64,000 nucleotides of DNA, from NCBI GenBank assembly GCA_963816955.1, contig CAWFME010000007.1, forward strand, positions 62,001 to 126,000, read 5' to 3'. The notes below the pieces were generated by a model, which made no database searches, was not told the DNA's origin, and was given only the letters and a program-made list of their open reading frames with translations. Shown here piece after piece: positions 45,886-53,204 of this stretch; position 1 is the stretch's first letter, and every line of letters starts with the position of its first letter. Made by a program: the position numbers and the translations under genes. Origin of the DNA: DATFQI01 sp963816955 (GTDB lineage: Bacteria; Actinomycetota; Thermoleophilia; Solirubrobacterales; Solirubrobacteraceae).

Positions 45886-46030
45886 CGCGCGCGGTCCGGT
45901 CGGTGCAGGCGGGTCTTGCAGACCACGCACTTCGAGTGAGGCATCGGCGCTTTCGGTCGGGTCCACTCACTATAGGCGTCCTTTTCGGACGCCCAGGCCC
46001 CATGCCTGCGGGTGCTGAGACGATGTCGAC

Positions 46031-46350
46031 GTGGTCGTGCTGGGCGGGGTGGGAGTCGACGCGCTCCGCGATGCCGCGCTCGCGCTTCGGGAGTTGCAGC
46101 AGGACGGGCTCCCGGTCCAGCTGCACCCGGGTGATCTGGGATGGCACTGGCGCTTCGGCGCGGAGGTGACGGCAGCGGCGGTCCGGACCTGGAGCCGCGA
46201 CGGAGAGATCCTCGCCGTCGGGCTCTTGGACGGCTCCAGGCAGCTCGAGCGCGCTCGTGTGCACCAGGGCTTCGATCGTCGCCGCCGTCGCCACCTACGA
46301 GTCGGGCGGGTTCCGACGGGAACCCGACGTGGACGATCTGCGGCGCAGCG
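46031..46350 (+). pseudogene. GNAT acetyltransferase relic with internal deletion
   Basis: The 5' part reads LQQDGLPVQLHPGDLGWHWR and AAAVRTWSRDGEILAVGLLD, matching the N-terminus of a two-domain actinobacterial GNAT family. The 3' part, in another frame, reads IVAAVATYESGGFRREPDVD, its C-terminal acetyl-CoA-domain end. The middle is deleted. Based on remembered family sequence. Confidence 0.45.
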
Positions 46351-46386
46351 TCTGGGGCAGGCTTCGTCGCGGTCCAGGGGAAGCGG

Positions 46387-46815
46387 TCAGCAAAGGCTGC
46401 GGTCGACGCGGAACCCGACTCGCTCGTAGAGCCGTTGCGCGGGGTTGCCGACCGTGACGGCAAGCGTCCACTCCGTGGCACCCATGGCGCTGAGCCGATT
46501 GCCGCTGCGGATGACAAGCGCGGTTCCGATACCTCGGTTGCGCCATTCCGGCGAGACCAGAGCGAACGCGAGCAGGAGGTGTGCCCGGTCCAGGGTCACC
46601 ACGGTCGCTCCGATCAGTTGTTGGTCGAAGGTCGCGAGGAGGCTCGCATCCCATTCCACGGCGCCGTACTCGCCCGCGATAGTCCGCCGCGCCTCGCTTG
46701 CAGCGAACTCCGGAGGCTCCCCGTGGTCGTCCACAGTGCCTGCGTAGGCCCTGACCATCAGCGATCCCAAGGCGCTGGCGTCACCAGGTCGAAGGCGACG
46801 AACGACTATGCCCAT
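46387..46815 (-). CDS. GNAT family N-acetyltransferase
   Basis: A 142-residue acetyltransferase. The acetyl-CoA-binding core is LAFALVSPEWRNRGIGTALV and the C-terminal motif is VTVGNPAQRLYERVGFRVD. ATG 46815 (GIVVRRLRPGDASAL) is chosen as the true domain start. Substrate unknown. It sits just outside the mobile element. Confidence 0.85.
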   Translation of the reverse strand: MGIVVRRLRPGDASALGSLMVRAYAGTVDDHGEPPEFAASEARRTIAGEYGAVEWDASLLATFDQQLIGATVVTLDRAHLLLAFALVSPEWRNRGIGTALVIRSGNRLSAMGATEWTLAVTVGNPAQRLYERVGFRVDRSLC

Positions 46816-46994
46816 CGGCAGTGGCGGTTCGGCTCTGCGATGGAGTACCGCTCGCATTGGGTTCGTCGCACGATCTGTCGAGCCCACCGACTCATCATGC
46901 ATCTTCGGTCAGGCTCCCGCATTCGCCTGCGCCGTGCTCGAGGTCGGTCGCGACGGCCTCCTCGCCCGGCGGCGCCGCCGGCCGTTCGACGAGC

Positions 46995-47054
46995 GGCCAT
47001 CTCGGCGAGCCACGCTCGGACTCGGTCCGCATCGATCGCCGCGAGCCTCAGCTC
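46995..47054 (-). pseudogene. Scrap of a tyrosine integrase abutting the left attachment repeat
   Basis: Reads LAAIDADRVRAWLAEMA, almost the same as LAAIDEDRVRGWLADMA in the intact element's integrase (59,224-60,557). It ends exactly where the 96-bp repeat begins. A relic of an older related element at the same site. Confidence 0.6.
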
Positions 47055-47150
47055 GCCCGAGAACGCGAAAAGCCCCGCCGAGCGGGGCTTTTCGGAGTGC
47101 GCCGAAGAGGACTCGAACCTCCACCCGGTTATCCCGGACCAGGCCCTCAA
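47055..47150. repeat. Left attachment repeat (att, displaced tRNA-Leu 3' end)
   Basis: Matches 60654-60749 over 96 bp with two adjacent mismatches. It includes the terminator hairpin AAAAGCCCCGC/GCGGGGCTTTT (47068-47092) and tRNA-Leu sequence up to the anticodon (ends CCCTCAA). This is the original 3' end pushed away by insertion. Confidence 0.88.
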
Positions 47151-47245
47151 GACGGTGGGCGCCTGACCGGCGCGTGGTGCTTCGTACAGCAGCGTCGTTT
47201 CTGTCGGCGGTGGAGAACACTCTGGACACCCTGGACGGAGTGGAT

Positions 47246-47412
47246 GTTGTCAGAAGTGTTGTCGCCATAAGCGACCAGGGTGTGCGCGAGGCGTGTGTTC
47301 TCCGGGCGCTTCAGAACCTCGCAATTTCCGAGCACGATCTAGCGGTACCGAAGGCCTCGGAGAACAGGCCGCTGCCGCGGCCTGCGTCGATGTTGTCACG
47401 AGCATTGTCACG
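47246..47412 (+). repeat. Arm-type integrase repeats near the left end
   Basis: Two copies of a 21-bp motif of form GTTGTCA-N6-TTGTC: 47246-47266 and 47392-47412. A third copy lies at 60604-60624 near the right end. Also in this gap is a perfect 9-bp hairpin GCGTGATCC/GGATCACGC (47438-47458). No gene is seen between 47151 and 47482. Confidence 0.55.
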
Positions 47413-47482
47413 CGACCGGATCCCGTCCACTGGGCCGGCGTGATCCGCAGGATCACGCTCTGTGGCCCCGAACCGCTGTCCC

Positions 47483-47734
47483 ATGATCGACACCGCCGGA
47501 CTGCCGAGAACGAGCGAGAAGACCAAGTTCCCGTGGCGCGAGAACCGCGTGGCGTTTCTCCTGGTTCGCGCCGACGGCACGCTCGAGCAGTCCCATTTGT
47601 TGGCCGGGAAGCGCCGGCTCTTGGACGAGTCCGGCACTCAGGACCAACTCCTCGCAGTGCGGATGATGCGCTTCCATCCGGAGGTGCTGGCCGTCGACGA
47701 TCTCGAACCTGCGCGCAGTGCCCTGACTAACTGA
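47483..47734 (+). CDS. Hypothetical small protein, first gene of the element
   Basis: An 83-residue unrecognised protein, Arg/Leu-rich (the stretch ENRVAFLLVRADGTLEQSHL, DQLLAVRMMRFHPEVLAVDD). It is followed 4 nt later by the hairpin CGCGGCT/AGCCGCG. Confidence 0.5.
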   Translation: MIDTAGLPRTSEKTKFPWRENRVAFLLVRADGTLEQSHLLAGKRRLLDESGTQDQLLAVRMMRFHPEVLAVDDLEPARSALTN

Positions 47735-47738
47735 CGTT

Positions 47739-47756
47739 CGCGGCTAGCGAGCCGCG
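47739..47756 (+). terminator. Hairpin after the first element gene
   Basis: Perfect 7-bp arms CGCGGCT (47739-47745) and AGCCGCG (47750-47756) with a 4-nt loop. Confidence 0.5.
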
Positions 47757-47825
47757 CAGCCGCATTAGATCAAGAGACCCCCGGCCTACTCCCTTCTCGA
47801 CGCACGTCCGCTGCGCCCCGGGCAG

Positions 47826-48404
47826 CTAGGTGAGGCGTCCGTCGTAGTGGGCCGGGATCCGTGCTCCGTCGATCTGCCAGTGCCCACTGGCCCGGTCGTA
47901 GACCGAAGCCTTCCTGTCGAACAGCTCGATCCACCAGCTCACGAGCGTCCCCATCGATGGTGCCGACTCGGGAACGTCTGCAGAGTCGTCCTTGAGGTGC
48001 ACGGATACGGGCGACACCTGCATGTCGGCGCGCGCCTCGATAACCAGTGCAGCACCGGAGATGTCAGACGACCACGGCAACCAGCTCCAGTTCCACATCC
48101 ACGTTGGATCCTCGGGCATGACTTCGTTCGCGAGATTTCGGTGAAACTCGGCCGACTCGACGGCGTGCTGCAGCGAGGCGTAGGAGAAGGCGACCGGCAC
48201 TCCGAGGTCGGCACACGCCGCGCCGTCGTGCCATCCCCACCAGACCTTGGCCTCTTCGGGGAGCTCGAGGCCCAGTGGAGCAACCGCAGTTTCCATCTCG
48301 TCGACCGTGAGACCCGGCTGCAACCGCTCCGCGATCGGCGCACGCTGGTCGCGCCAGCGCTTCTCAAGGTCTTCAAGGAGCTCGACGCTCAGAACGTGGG
48401 CCAC
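47826..48404 (-). CDS. SMI1/KNR4 (SUKH) family protein, putative immunity protein
   Basis: A 192-residue cytosolic protein. The SUKH signature is LTVDEMETAVAPLGLELPEE followed by AKVWWGWHDGA. SUKH proteins often neutralise contact-dependent or polymorphic toxins; no toxin is linked here. It is the first gene of the array and is on the minus strand. Confidence 0.82.
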   Translation of the reverse strand: MAHVLSVELLEDLEKRWRDQRAPIAERLQPGLTVDEMETAVAPLGLELPEEAKVWWGWHDGAACADLGVPVAFSYASLQHAVESAEFHRNLANEVMPEDPTWMWNWSWLPWSSDISGAALVIEARADMQVSPVSVHLKDDSADVPESAPSMGTLVSWWIELFDRKASVYDRASGHWQIDGARIPAHYDGRLT

Positions 48405-48705
48405 GAGTGCAAGCTAGCGACGCGCTGCTGGGTGCGATCCCGTCGCAGCGGGTTGCTGGCGGTGCCACTCGGACAGTGAACGTTGGGTGCCGTCGTTTTG
48501 CTCGGTTAGACGATGCGCCGGCCGGCTCGCTCCGGACGCCGGACTGTTCCCTCTCCGTTCCCCGCATCTTCCCGACGGGAGCCTTGTCGCTACCGGGTCC
48601 AGGCGAACGCGATAGCGGCGGCCGCTACGTCGCAGGTGTCCGGTCGCTAGCCGATAACGAATGTACGACTACGCCGCACCGCACTCCAAGTGAGAATGTG
48701 AGCTT
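48405..48705. other. Intercassette interval with one right-box site
   Basis: A 301-bp gap between divergent SUKH and HEAT genes. It holds cassette site 1 (48588-48617); I see no gene. GTTAGAC and GTTGGGT, both fitting the integron core GTTRRRY, occur at about 48,482-48,516, but no matching RYYYAAC partner was found. Confidence 0.4.
48588..48617 (+). repeat. Cassette site 1 (right-box type)
   Basis: Hairpin arms CGCTA/TAGCG enclose TCCAGGCGAACGC (48598-48610), the right-box core. A left box is not clear. Confidence 0.5.
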
Positions 48706-49179
48706 GTGACGCAGGACGCGGTAGCGAGCCGACAGCTGGACGAGGCGCTTGCGGCAATGAGCGACGGGTCCGCCCGCGTCCGTCGCCGGGCCATCATCAC
48801 GATCTCGGCGCTCGGCGGCGCGACGGCGTATCAGCCGCTGATCGCAGCCCTGCGGGACCCAGACCGCAAAGTCCGGTTCAGTGCGATGTTCGGGCTCTGT
48901 GATCACGACGAACCACAGGCGTATGCGGACGCCATCTTCGACGCGCTCGCAAGCCGCGGAACCGGGCCGCCCGAGGCGAACGCCGCCACCGAAGTCGTCC
49001 GGCTCGCGGTCGGTCCTCAAGTTCTCACCCAGCTCGGCATCGACGAGCGGATCGTCCACGCACTCGAGCAACTCGCACAATCCGCCGATAGCTGGCGCAC
49101 ACGACGCCACACAGCATTCCTATCGCGAAGGCTCCGGCAACGCCTGACCCCGATCGCCAACGCCGAGTGCGAGATCTAA
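48706..49179 (+). CDS. HEAT-repeat protein
   Basis: A 157-residue helical-repeat protein. Repeats are seen at SDGSARVRRRAIITISALGG, YQPLIAALRDPDRKVRFSAM and QAYADAIFDALA. HEAT proteins bind other proteins; in this setting an immunity or adaptor role is possible. The start is GTG. Confidence 0.75.
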   Translation: MTQDAVASRQLDEALAAMSDGSARVRRRAIITISALGGATAYQPLIAALRDPDRKVRFSAMFGLCDHDEPQAYADAIFDALASRGTGPPEANAATEVVRLAVGPQVLTQLGIDERIVHALEQLAQSADSWRTRRHTAFLSRRLRQRLTPIANAECEI

Positions 49180-49186
49180 AACGCTA

Positions 49187-49266
49187 TGCAGAAGCGAAGC
49201 TGACGGGGCGGTCCTACCTCTGCGGCGCTTTGTTCTCGCGTCCAGGCAGAAGCAACAGCCGACGCC
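49187..49266 (+). repeat. Cassette site 2
   Basis: Degenerate left box (TATGCAGAAGC, from 49186) and right box TCCAGGCAGAAGC (49241-49253) inside arms GGCG...CGCC and TTGTT/AACA. All sites have the same orientation although the flanking genes do not. Confidence 0.5.
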
Positions 49267-49270
49267 CGAG

Positions 49271-49486
49271 CTACCTGCGGTTGTAGTAGACGCTCATCGA
49301 CGGGCGGTCCGCCCCGTCGGTGGTCTCGACCGAGTACGTGATGTCGAACACGTCCACGTCGCCGAGCGCCTCAATGGAGTCGGCAATCCGCCGGAGTAGC
49401 GCGGGGACGTCGTCCTGGCCCGCACCTTCTGTATTGGATTGGGAGAAGTGGAACATCGTCCACTGATCTCGCGGGTCCGTAGCCAT
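49271..49486 (-). CDS. Hypothetical 71-residue protein
   Basis: Unrecognised. It reads DVPALLRRIADSIEALGDVD then VFDITYSVETTDG and MSVYYNRR, predicted alpha/beta. It fills the space between sites 2 and 3. Confidence 0.6.
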   Translation of the reverse strand: MATDPRDQWTMFHFSQSNTEGAGQDDVPALLRRIADSIEALGDVDVFDITYSVETTDGADRPSMSVYYNRR

Positions 49487-49506
49487 CTGAGCAGCCTGCC
49501 ACGTTC

Positions 49507-49592
49507 GCTACCGCGTTGAGGCACAAGCAGTAGCCCATCGCGGCACGAGTCCCATTGGGCCGGCGCTCTCGCGTTCAGGCGGAAGCAGCACT
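49507..49592 (+). repeat. Cassette site 3
   Basis: Left box GCGTTGAGGCA (49513-49523) within arms GCTAC/GTAGC (49507-49534). Right box TTCAGGCGGAAGC (49574-49586). The boxes themselves pair as GC.TTG with CGGAAGC, and about 50 bp separates them. Confidence 0.6.
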
Positions 49593-49629
49593 CACTACTC
49601 ACGGTCTAGCGCGTCGGCATCCCGCTCCA

Positions 49630-50214
49630 TTACGACGAGGTGAGATTAAGAAGCTTGGCGCGGAAGTCCTCAGCTACGACCCAATCGGGCCGCTCCGAGC
49701 CGTTCTCGAAGCACTCCACCGCCACCGTGACCGACCGTCCGTCAACTCGAAGCTCCACGACGATACGTCTGCCTTCGTCCCAGAACAGCCGAACGACACT
49801 CGGAGCCAGCTCCGGCACGGTGTCGATCGTGGGTGCGCAGATCTCGAAGCAGTCGCGAACGTGCGCCGCCGGCGTTCGTCCGTAGATCCGCCCCGCACTC
49901 TCAAGGCAGTAGAGCGAGATGTTCCACGCGACGCCGCTGGCGGTTGGCAACCGGCCCACCGGCGCCATGAGAAACCACGGACGGTAGAGCTCCCAGCGCC
50001 GCTCGCCACTGCGTTCTCCCCGGGCCAAGACCACGACCAAGGCTGTGGTCGGGAACTCGCCGTCCAGGCGAACATCAACGAGGTCGGTGCCGCCCCCTCG
50101 CCGGTCTTCGCGATCGATCAACCGTTTGGTGGCCGAAAGACAGAGCTTCTCCCACTCCGCGGGCAGCAGTGGCGTCTCGCCCTCGGACGGCAGGTCTCGA
50201 TTCCATCCGTTCAT
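49630..50214 (-). CDS. Hypothetical protein
   Basis: About 194 residues, unrecognised. It contains LPAEWEKLCLSATKRLIDRE, TALVVVLARGERSGERRWEL and VRLFWDEGRRIVVELRVDGR, likely alpha/beta and cytosolic. ATG 50214 is chosen; GTG 50238 is also possible. It occupies the interval between sites 3 and 4. Confidence 0.6.
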   Translation of the reverse strand: MNGWNRDLPSEGETPLLPAEWEKLCLSATKRLIDREDRRGGGTDLVDVRLDGEFPTTALVVVLARGERSGERRWELYRPWFLMAPVGRLPTASGVAWNISLYCLESAGRIYGRTPAAHVRDCFEICAPTIDTVPELAPSVVRLFWDEGRRIVVELRVDGRSVTVAVECFENGSERPDWVVAEDFRAKLLNLTSS

Positions 50215-50276
50215 CAAACGAGTCGCGAATCTTGTCACGAATTGACACCAGTCCACGTCAGCCGCCCCCTTGCCTC

Positions 50277-50353
50277 GCTGCTGCATCGAGGCAAACGCGA
50301 TAGCCCTGCCGTGACGCCGCGTTGCCGGCTCCAGGCGAAAGCAGGAGTGCCGG
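50277..50353 (+). repeat. Cassette site 4
   Basis: Left box GCATCGAGGCA (50283-50293) and right box TCCAGGCGAAAGC (50330-50342). Outer arms CTGCTGC and GCAGGAG pair imperfectly, and the right half forms GGCTCC/GGAGTGCC. Confidence 0.6.
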
Positions 50354-50355
50354 GA

Positions 50356-50910
50356 CTACGAACTCCCACGGCGTTCTGCTTCTCGGGCGACGGCTTTTGA
50401 AGCCTCGGCGTGTCCAGCCTCCGCGAGCAGTTTCGGGAGGATGCGGAGGTCGTGCCAGCCCAACCTCTCCGGGTGGCACGACACGAGGGTGAGCACCCGC
50501 CCCAAGTCTGCCCTCGCCTCCAACCAAGGCAGCCCGACGCGACGGAGGACCATCATCAGTTCCCCCGCGAGCGCCTCTGGATCGGTGGCCGCGTCGAAAT
50601 CCCACCACCGGTCGCGGCCGTCATCCAGAAGCACTCCTATCCGCTCCCTCAGGTGCGCCGCCGCTTCTGAGGGTGACTTCTTCTCGTCCCACTCTGACCT
50701 CTTCGCGAGGCCGTCGAGCGCACAGGCAAGATTGATTGTGAAGCTGACGGCATCGCGGCTGCCCCACTGGCTCGCCTGGAAGTCGATGATCTGCCAGCCG
50801 CCCCCGCCCCAGCGAGCGAAGTGGTTGCGCACCCGCTTGAAGCTCTCCTTCTTCAACTGCGGTCCGAGCCTGCTTCGGATCATCTCGTCGTACTGCTCGC
50901 GGGCCGTCAC
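50356..50910 (-). CDS. DUF4304 domain protein
   Basis: A 184-residue protein. DUF4304 signature: LKKESFKRVRNHFARWGGGG, IIDFQASQWGSRDAVSFTIN. Such proteins are common in toxin-immunity neighbourhoods and integron cassettes; function unknown. GTG 50910 is chosen because the domain begins right after it. Confidence 0.8.
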   Translation of the reverse strand: MTAREQYDEMIRSRLGPQLKKESFKRVRNHFARWGGGGWQIIDFQASQWGSRDAVSFTINLACALDGLAKRSEWDEKKSPSEAAAHLRERIGVLLDDGRDRWWDFDAATDPEALAGELMMVLRRVGLPWLEARADLGRVLTLVSCHPERLGWHDLRILPKLLAEAGHAEASKAVAREAERRGSS

Positions 50911-50932
50911 CGCACGGAACGTAGCGAGGGCA

Positions 50933-50983
50933 CTACCGCTTCGAGGCAAGAGGAGGAGAGCTGCCTACAGGCGGAAGCGGTAG
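50933..50983 (+). repeat. Cassette site 5, most symmetric copy
   Basis: Perfect 10-bp arms CTACCGCTTC (50933-50942) and GAAGCGGTAG (50974-50983). Inside are the left box CTTCGAGGCA and the right box TACAGGCGGAAGC, plus a second pairing AGGCA/TGCCT. The two halves are asymmetric by a 6-nt bulge, as in folded recombination sites. Confidence 0.68.
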
Positions 50984-51041
50984 CGCGACGGCCGCTCGAG
51001 AAGGCAGTACCGTCCGCGGTGTCGGGCCGAAGCGCACTGTC

Positions 51042-51467
51042 GTGCGTCCGACCGGTCAGCTTGTGCCGCGCGCGCCTGCCTATCCGTTCACGCCGAAGTC
51101 GAACCGCTACCTGCAGGCGGGGCAGTTCTGGGCGCTTCCGTTGAAGGACGGCCGCTATGGGTGCGGGAGAGTGCTCGTCGTGCCCGCGTTCGGACCGACG
51201 GATCGAACCGGCGTCGTCGTCGGGCTGCTCGACTGGGTGGGGGACGCGCCGCCCACGAGCGCGGCTATCTCTGGTCGCCCCGTTCTCGAAGAGGCCAAGG
51301 CGCGGTTCGAGGCCATCGCGAATACGGGCGGAGAAGTGCTCGGGCACCGACCGCTGGAGGACGACGGCATCGTCTCGGAGTACCCGAAGGAGCTTGCGGT
51401 CGGGGTGTCAGAGCGGGTTTGGGGATGGCAAACCATTCTCAACCTCGCTGAGCGACACTTCGGCTGA
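51042..51467 (+). CDS. Imm26-like immunity protein
   Basis: A 141-residue protein. The segment YLQAGQFWALPLKDGRYGCG followed by RVLVVP matches the Imm26 family of putative immunity proteins. The C-terminus EYPKELAVGVSERVWGWQTI is conserved-looking. GTG start at 51042 or 51060. No partner toxin is adjacent. Confidence 0.7.
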   Translation: MRPTGQLVPRAPAYPFTPKSNRYLQAGQFWALPLKDGRYGCGRVLVVPAFGPTDRTGVVVGLLDWVGDAPPTSAAISGRPVLEEAKARFEAIANTGGEVLGHRPLEDDGIVSEYPKELAVGVSERVWGWQTILNLAERHFG

Positions 51468-51488
51468 CTTACACGTCGACTGAGACTT

Positions 51489-51513
51489 CCGCTTGAGGCA
51501 AGAGCAGCAGCGG
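51489..51513 (+). repeat. Cassette site 6 (left-box type)
   Basis: Arms CCGCT/AGCGG enclose TTGAGGCAAGAGC (51493-51505). A right box before the next gene is uncertain. Confidence 0.5.
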
Positions 51514-51534
51514 CTCGACGGCTAGGTTTCTGGC

Positions 51535-51816
51535 GTGGCAAGCGACGAGCTGAGGGCATCATGGGCGCGAACCGAGCGACACCTTCGCGCGGCCCTCGCG
51601 CACCAGCAGCTCGCGCAAGACGTGACCGCCTCCGCCACCGAGTTCATCGAGCACAACGAGTTTGGGGTCGCGCTCGAGTACGTCGTCCACGTGCTCGTCG
51701 ATCGAGGCATCGCGCTCGATGGCAAGGCTTACGAGTCGCTCGCGGCGGCCGTCGCCGAGATGCGAATGCAAGACAACGCAGATTGGATCGCGTTGAGCGG
51801 CCGAGTGCTGCGTTGA
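51535..51816 (+). CDS. MafI-like immunity protein
   Basis: A 93-residue helical protein. FIEHNEFGVALEYVVHVLVD and AYESLAAAVAEMRMQD resemble the MafI immunity family. Its TGA stop (51814-51816) lies inside the left box GCGTTGAGGCA of the next site, a hallmark of cassette organisation. Confidence 0.6.
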   Translation: MASDELRASWARTERHLRAALAHQQLAQDVTASATEFIEHNEFGVALEYVVHVLVDRGIALDGKAYESLAAAVAEMRMQDNADWIALSGRVLR

Positions 51817-51870
51817 GGCACATGCGGCACTACGCTTGCCGTCCTGGTCGATCAGCCGGTAAAGCGGGAG
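51804..51870 (+). repeat. Cassette site 7
   Basis: Left box GCGTTGAGGCA (51810-51820) within arms AGTGC/GCACT (51804-51831). Degenerate right box CAGCCGGTAAAGC (51853-51865). No gene fits before the next site at about 51,935, so this is an empty or tiny unit. Confidence 0.55.
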
Positions 51871-51934
51871 ACCGGTAGGGCCGATGCACGGCCGGTCCCG
51901 TGGGCGCAGCCCCGAAGCCCAGACCAGCTCTGGC

Positions 51935-52048
51935 GAGTGTTGTGTTGAGGCAGAAGCGAGCGCGCGCCTGGCGGCCGCCCGCGCTCGCTTGTCGCGCGAA
52001 GCGACACTCCGGCGCCCCGCGGATCCAGTGTCGGTGGCAGGCGAAAGC
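51935..52048 (+). repeat. Cassette site 8, long central hairpin
   Basis: Left box GTGTTGAGGCA (51942-51952) and right box GGCAGGCGAAAGC (52036-52048). The centre contains a perfect 11-bp hairpin AAGCGAGCGCG/CGCGCTCGCTT (51954-51990) and GAGTGT/ACACTC arms. Confidence 0.55.
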
Positions 52049-52077
52049 AAAATCCATTCGTCGCCGATACTCGACTC

Positions 52078-52671
52078 GTGGCCGAGTGGACGAGTCTTCA
52101 TCATGCGCGCCGCCGTCGGGACGTTGCTCAGCTGGTCGAGTGGCTCGGCGATCCTGCGCTGACGGCGGCGGACGGCGCGAGCCGTCGCGTGTTCATTGTC
52201 AACAGCCTGCTCGAGCCCAGCCGTGCCATCGACGATGATTTCTACGACAGCGACTCACGGGTGCATCCGCGCGCGCTCTCTGCTCTCGTCGACGCGTTGA
52301 GTGACCCAGACCTCGACGTGTCGCGCGCTGCGACGCGAGTCCTCGGATACGCCGCGGACGAGCGCGTCTCTGGGGCGCTGGTTGCCATGCTCAACTCTCC
52401 CGATCACGCAGTCCGAATGCACGCGATTGCGGGATTGGGACGAATGCGATCGCGTGAGGCCGTTCCGGCCTTGGTCTCGTGTTTGAACAATCGGCGCTAC
52501 TCCGAGCGCGAGTGGGCGGCAGACGCTCTAGCCAACGTCCGCGATGCCCGGGCATTTCAGCCGCTCCTCGACGCGTGCCGCCGCGAGAGGCTTCCCTGGC
52601 GGCGAAGCCGGATGCGGCGTCACGCGAACGAGCTAGCGCGCAGGACTGGAGCGCAGACCCTTTCGCTTTGA
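52078..52671 (+). CDS. HEAT-repeat protein
   Basis: A 197-residue helical-repeat protein. Repeats: LSALVDALSDPDLDVSRAAT, VSGALVAMLNSPDHAVRMHA, AVPALVSCLNNRRYSEREWA and AFQPLLDACRRERLPWR. Its TGA stop (52669-52671) lies in the left box of the next site (CTTTGAGGCA). The start is GTG. Confidence 0.75.
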   Translation: MAEWTSLHHARRRRDVAQLVEWLGDPALTAADGASRRVFIVNSLLEPSRAIDDDFYDSDSRVHPRALSALVDALSDPDLDVSRAATRVLGYAADERVSGALVAMLNSPDHAVRMHAIAGLGRMRSREAVPALVSCLNNRRYSEREWAADALANVRDARAFQPLLDACRRERLPWRRSRMRRHANELARRTGAQTLSL

Positions 52672-52770
52672 GGCAGGCGCGACGGCCCGGGGCCGGCGTG
52701 TGGTGCTGCTTGCGCTCGCGCGAGGCGACGGTCGCCGCGTGCAGCTCGGGGTGCCGCTGGCAGGCACAGG
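52663..52770 (+). repeat. Cassette site 9
   Basis: Left box GCTTTGAGGCA (52665-52675) within TCGC/GCGA; degenerate right box GGCAGGCACAGGC (52758-52770). The box spacing is almost the same as in site 8. Confidence 0.5.
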
Positions 52771-52849
52771 CGACAGCTACGCCCTAGGTGCCGCCACTGC
52801 CTGCATCGCCGCGATCAGCACCAGAGGGACGACTACAAGAGCGGCAACG

Positions 52850-53076
52850 CTAGCTATAAGCGCCGAGGTCGAACTGCTCATCCCCTATAGCGGCGGCGAC
52901 CGCCTCGTACGCGGCGCCGAACGCGGCGCCGATCCCGAGCACGATGACCCACCAGTGCGGACTCCGGAGCGCCTTCGGGCATCCTCGCGAATCTCGCCCG
53001 GTCGAGGAGTGAGGTCATCGCTGTCCGGCTCGCTCAGGCCGAAGTAGACGACGAGCCGATGCCACGTCCGTGCCAC
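52850..53076 (-). CDS. Small single-pass membrane protein (frameshifted)
   Basis: About 75 residues when one missing base near 52,978 is restored. The N-terminus (WHRLVVYFGLSEPDSDDL) resembles the start of SepF-type proteins, then TPRPGEIREDAR. After the shift it reads RSPHWWVIVLGIGAAFGAAY, a membrane helix, and ends FDLGAYS. Function unknown. Confidence 0.5.
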
Positions 53077-53112
53077 GCTCGCACGTCTACCCACGCACAC
53101 GTATCGAATCCA

Positions 53113-53180
53113 GAGCTGCTGCATCGAGGCAGACGCGGGAGCGGCCGGGCCGGCGGCCGCAACAGTCGGAAGCCACAGCC
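53113..53180 (+). repeat. Cassette site 10
   Basis: Left box GCATCGAGGCA (53121-53131), identical to site 4 with the same CTGCT flank. Right box AACAGTCGGAAGC (53161-53173). Confidence 0.55.
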
Positions 53181-53204
53181 GAAGGCTGGCACCATTCAAG
53201 GGAA

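Noticed and set aside
51559..52104. A 181-residue minus-strand gene across sites 7-8
   Set aside because: It runs through the MafI-like gene and two recombination-like sites and has no recognisable domain.
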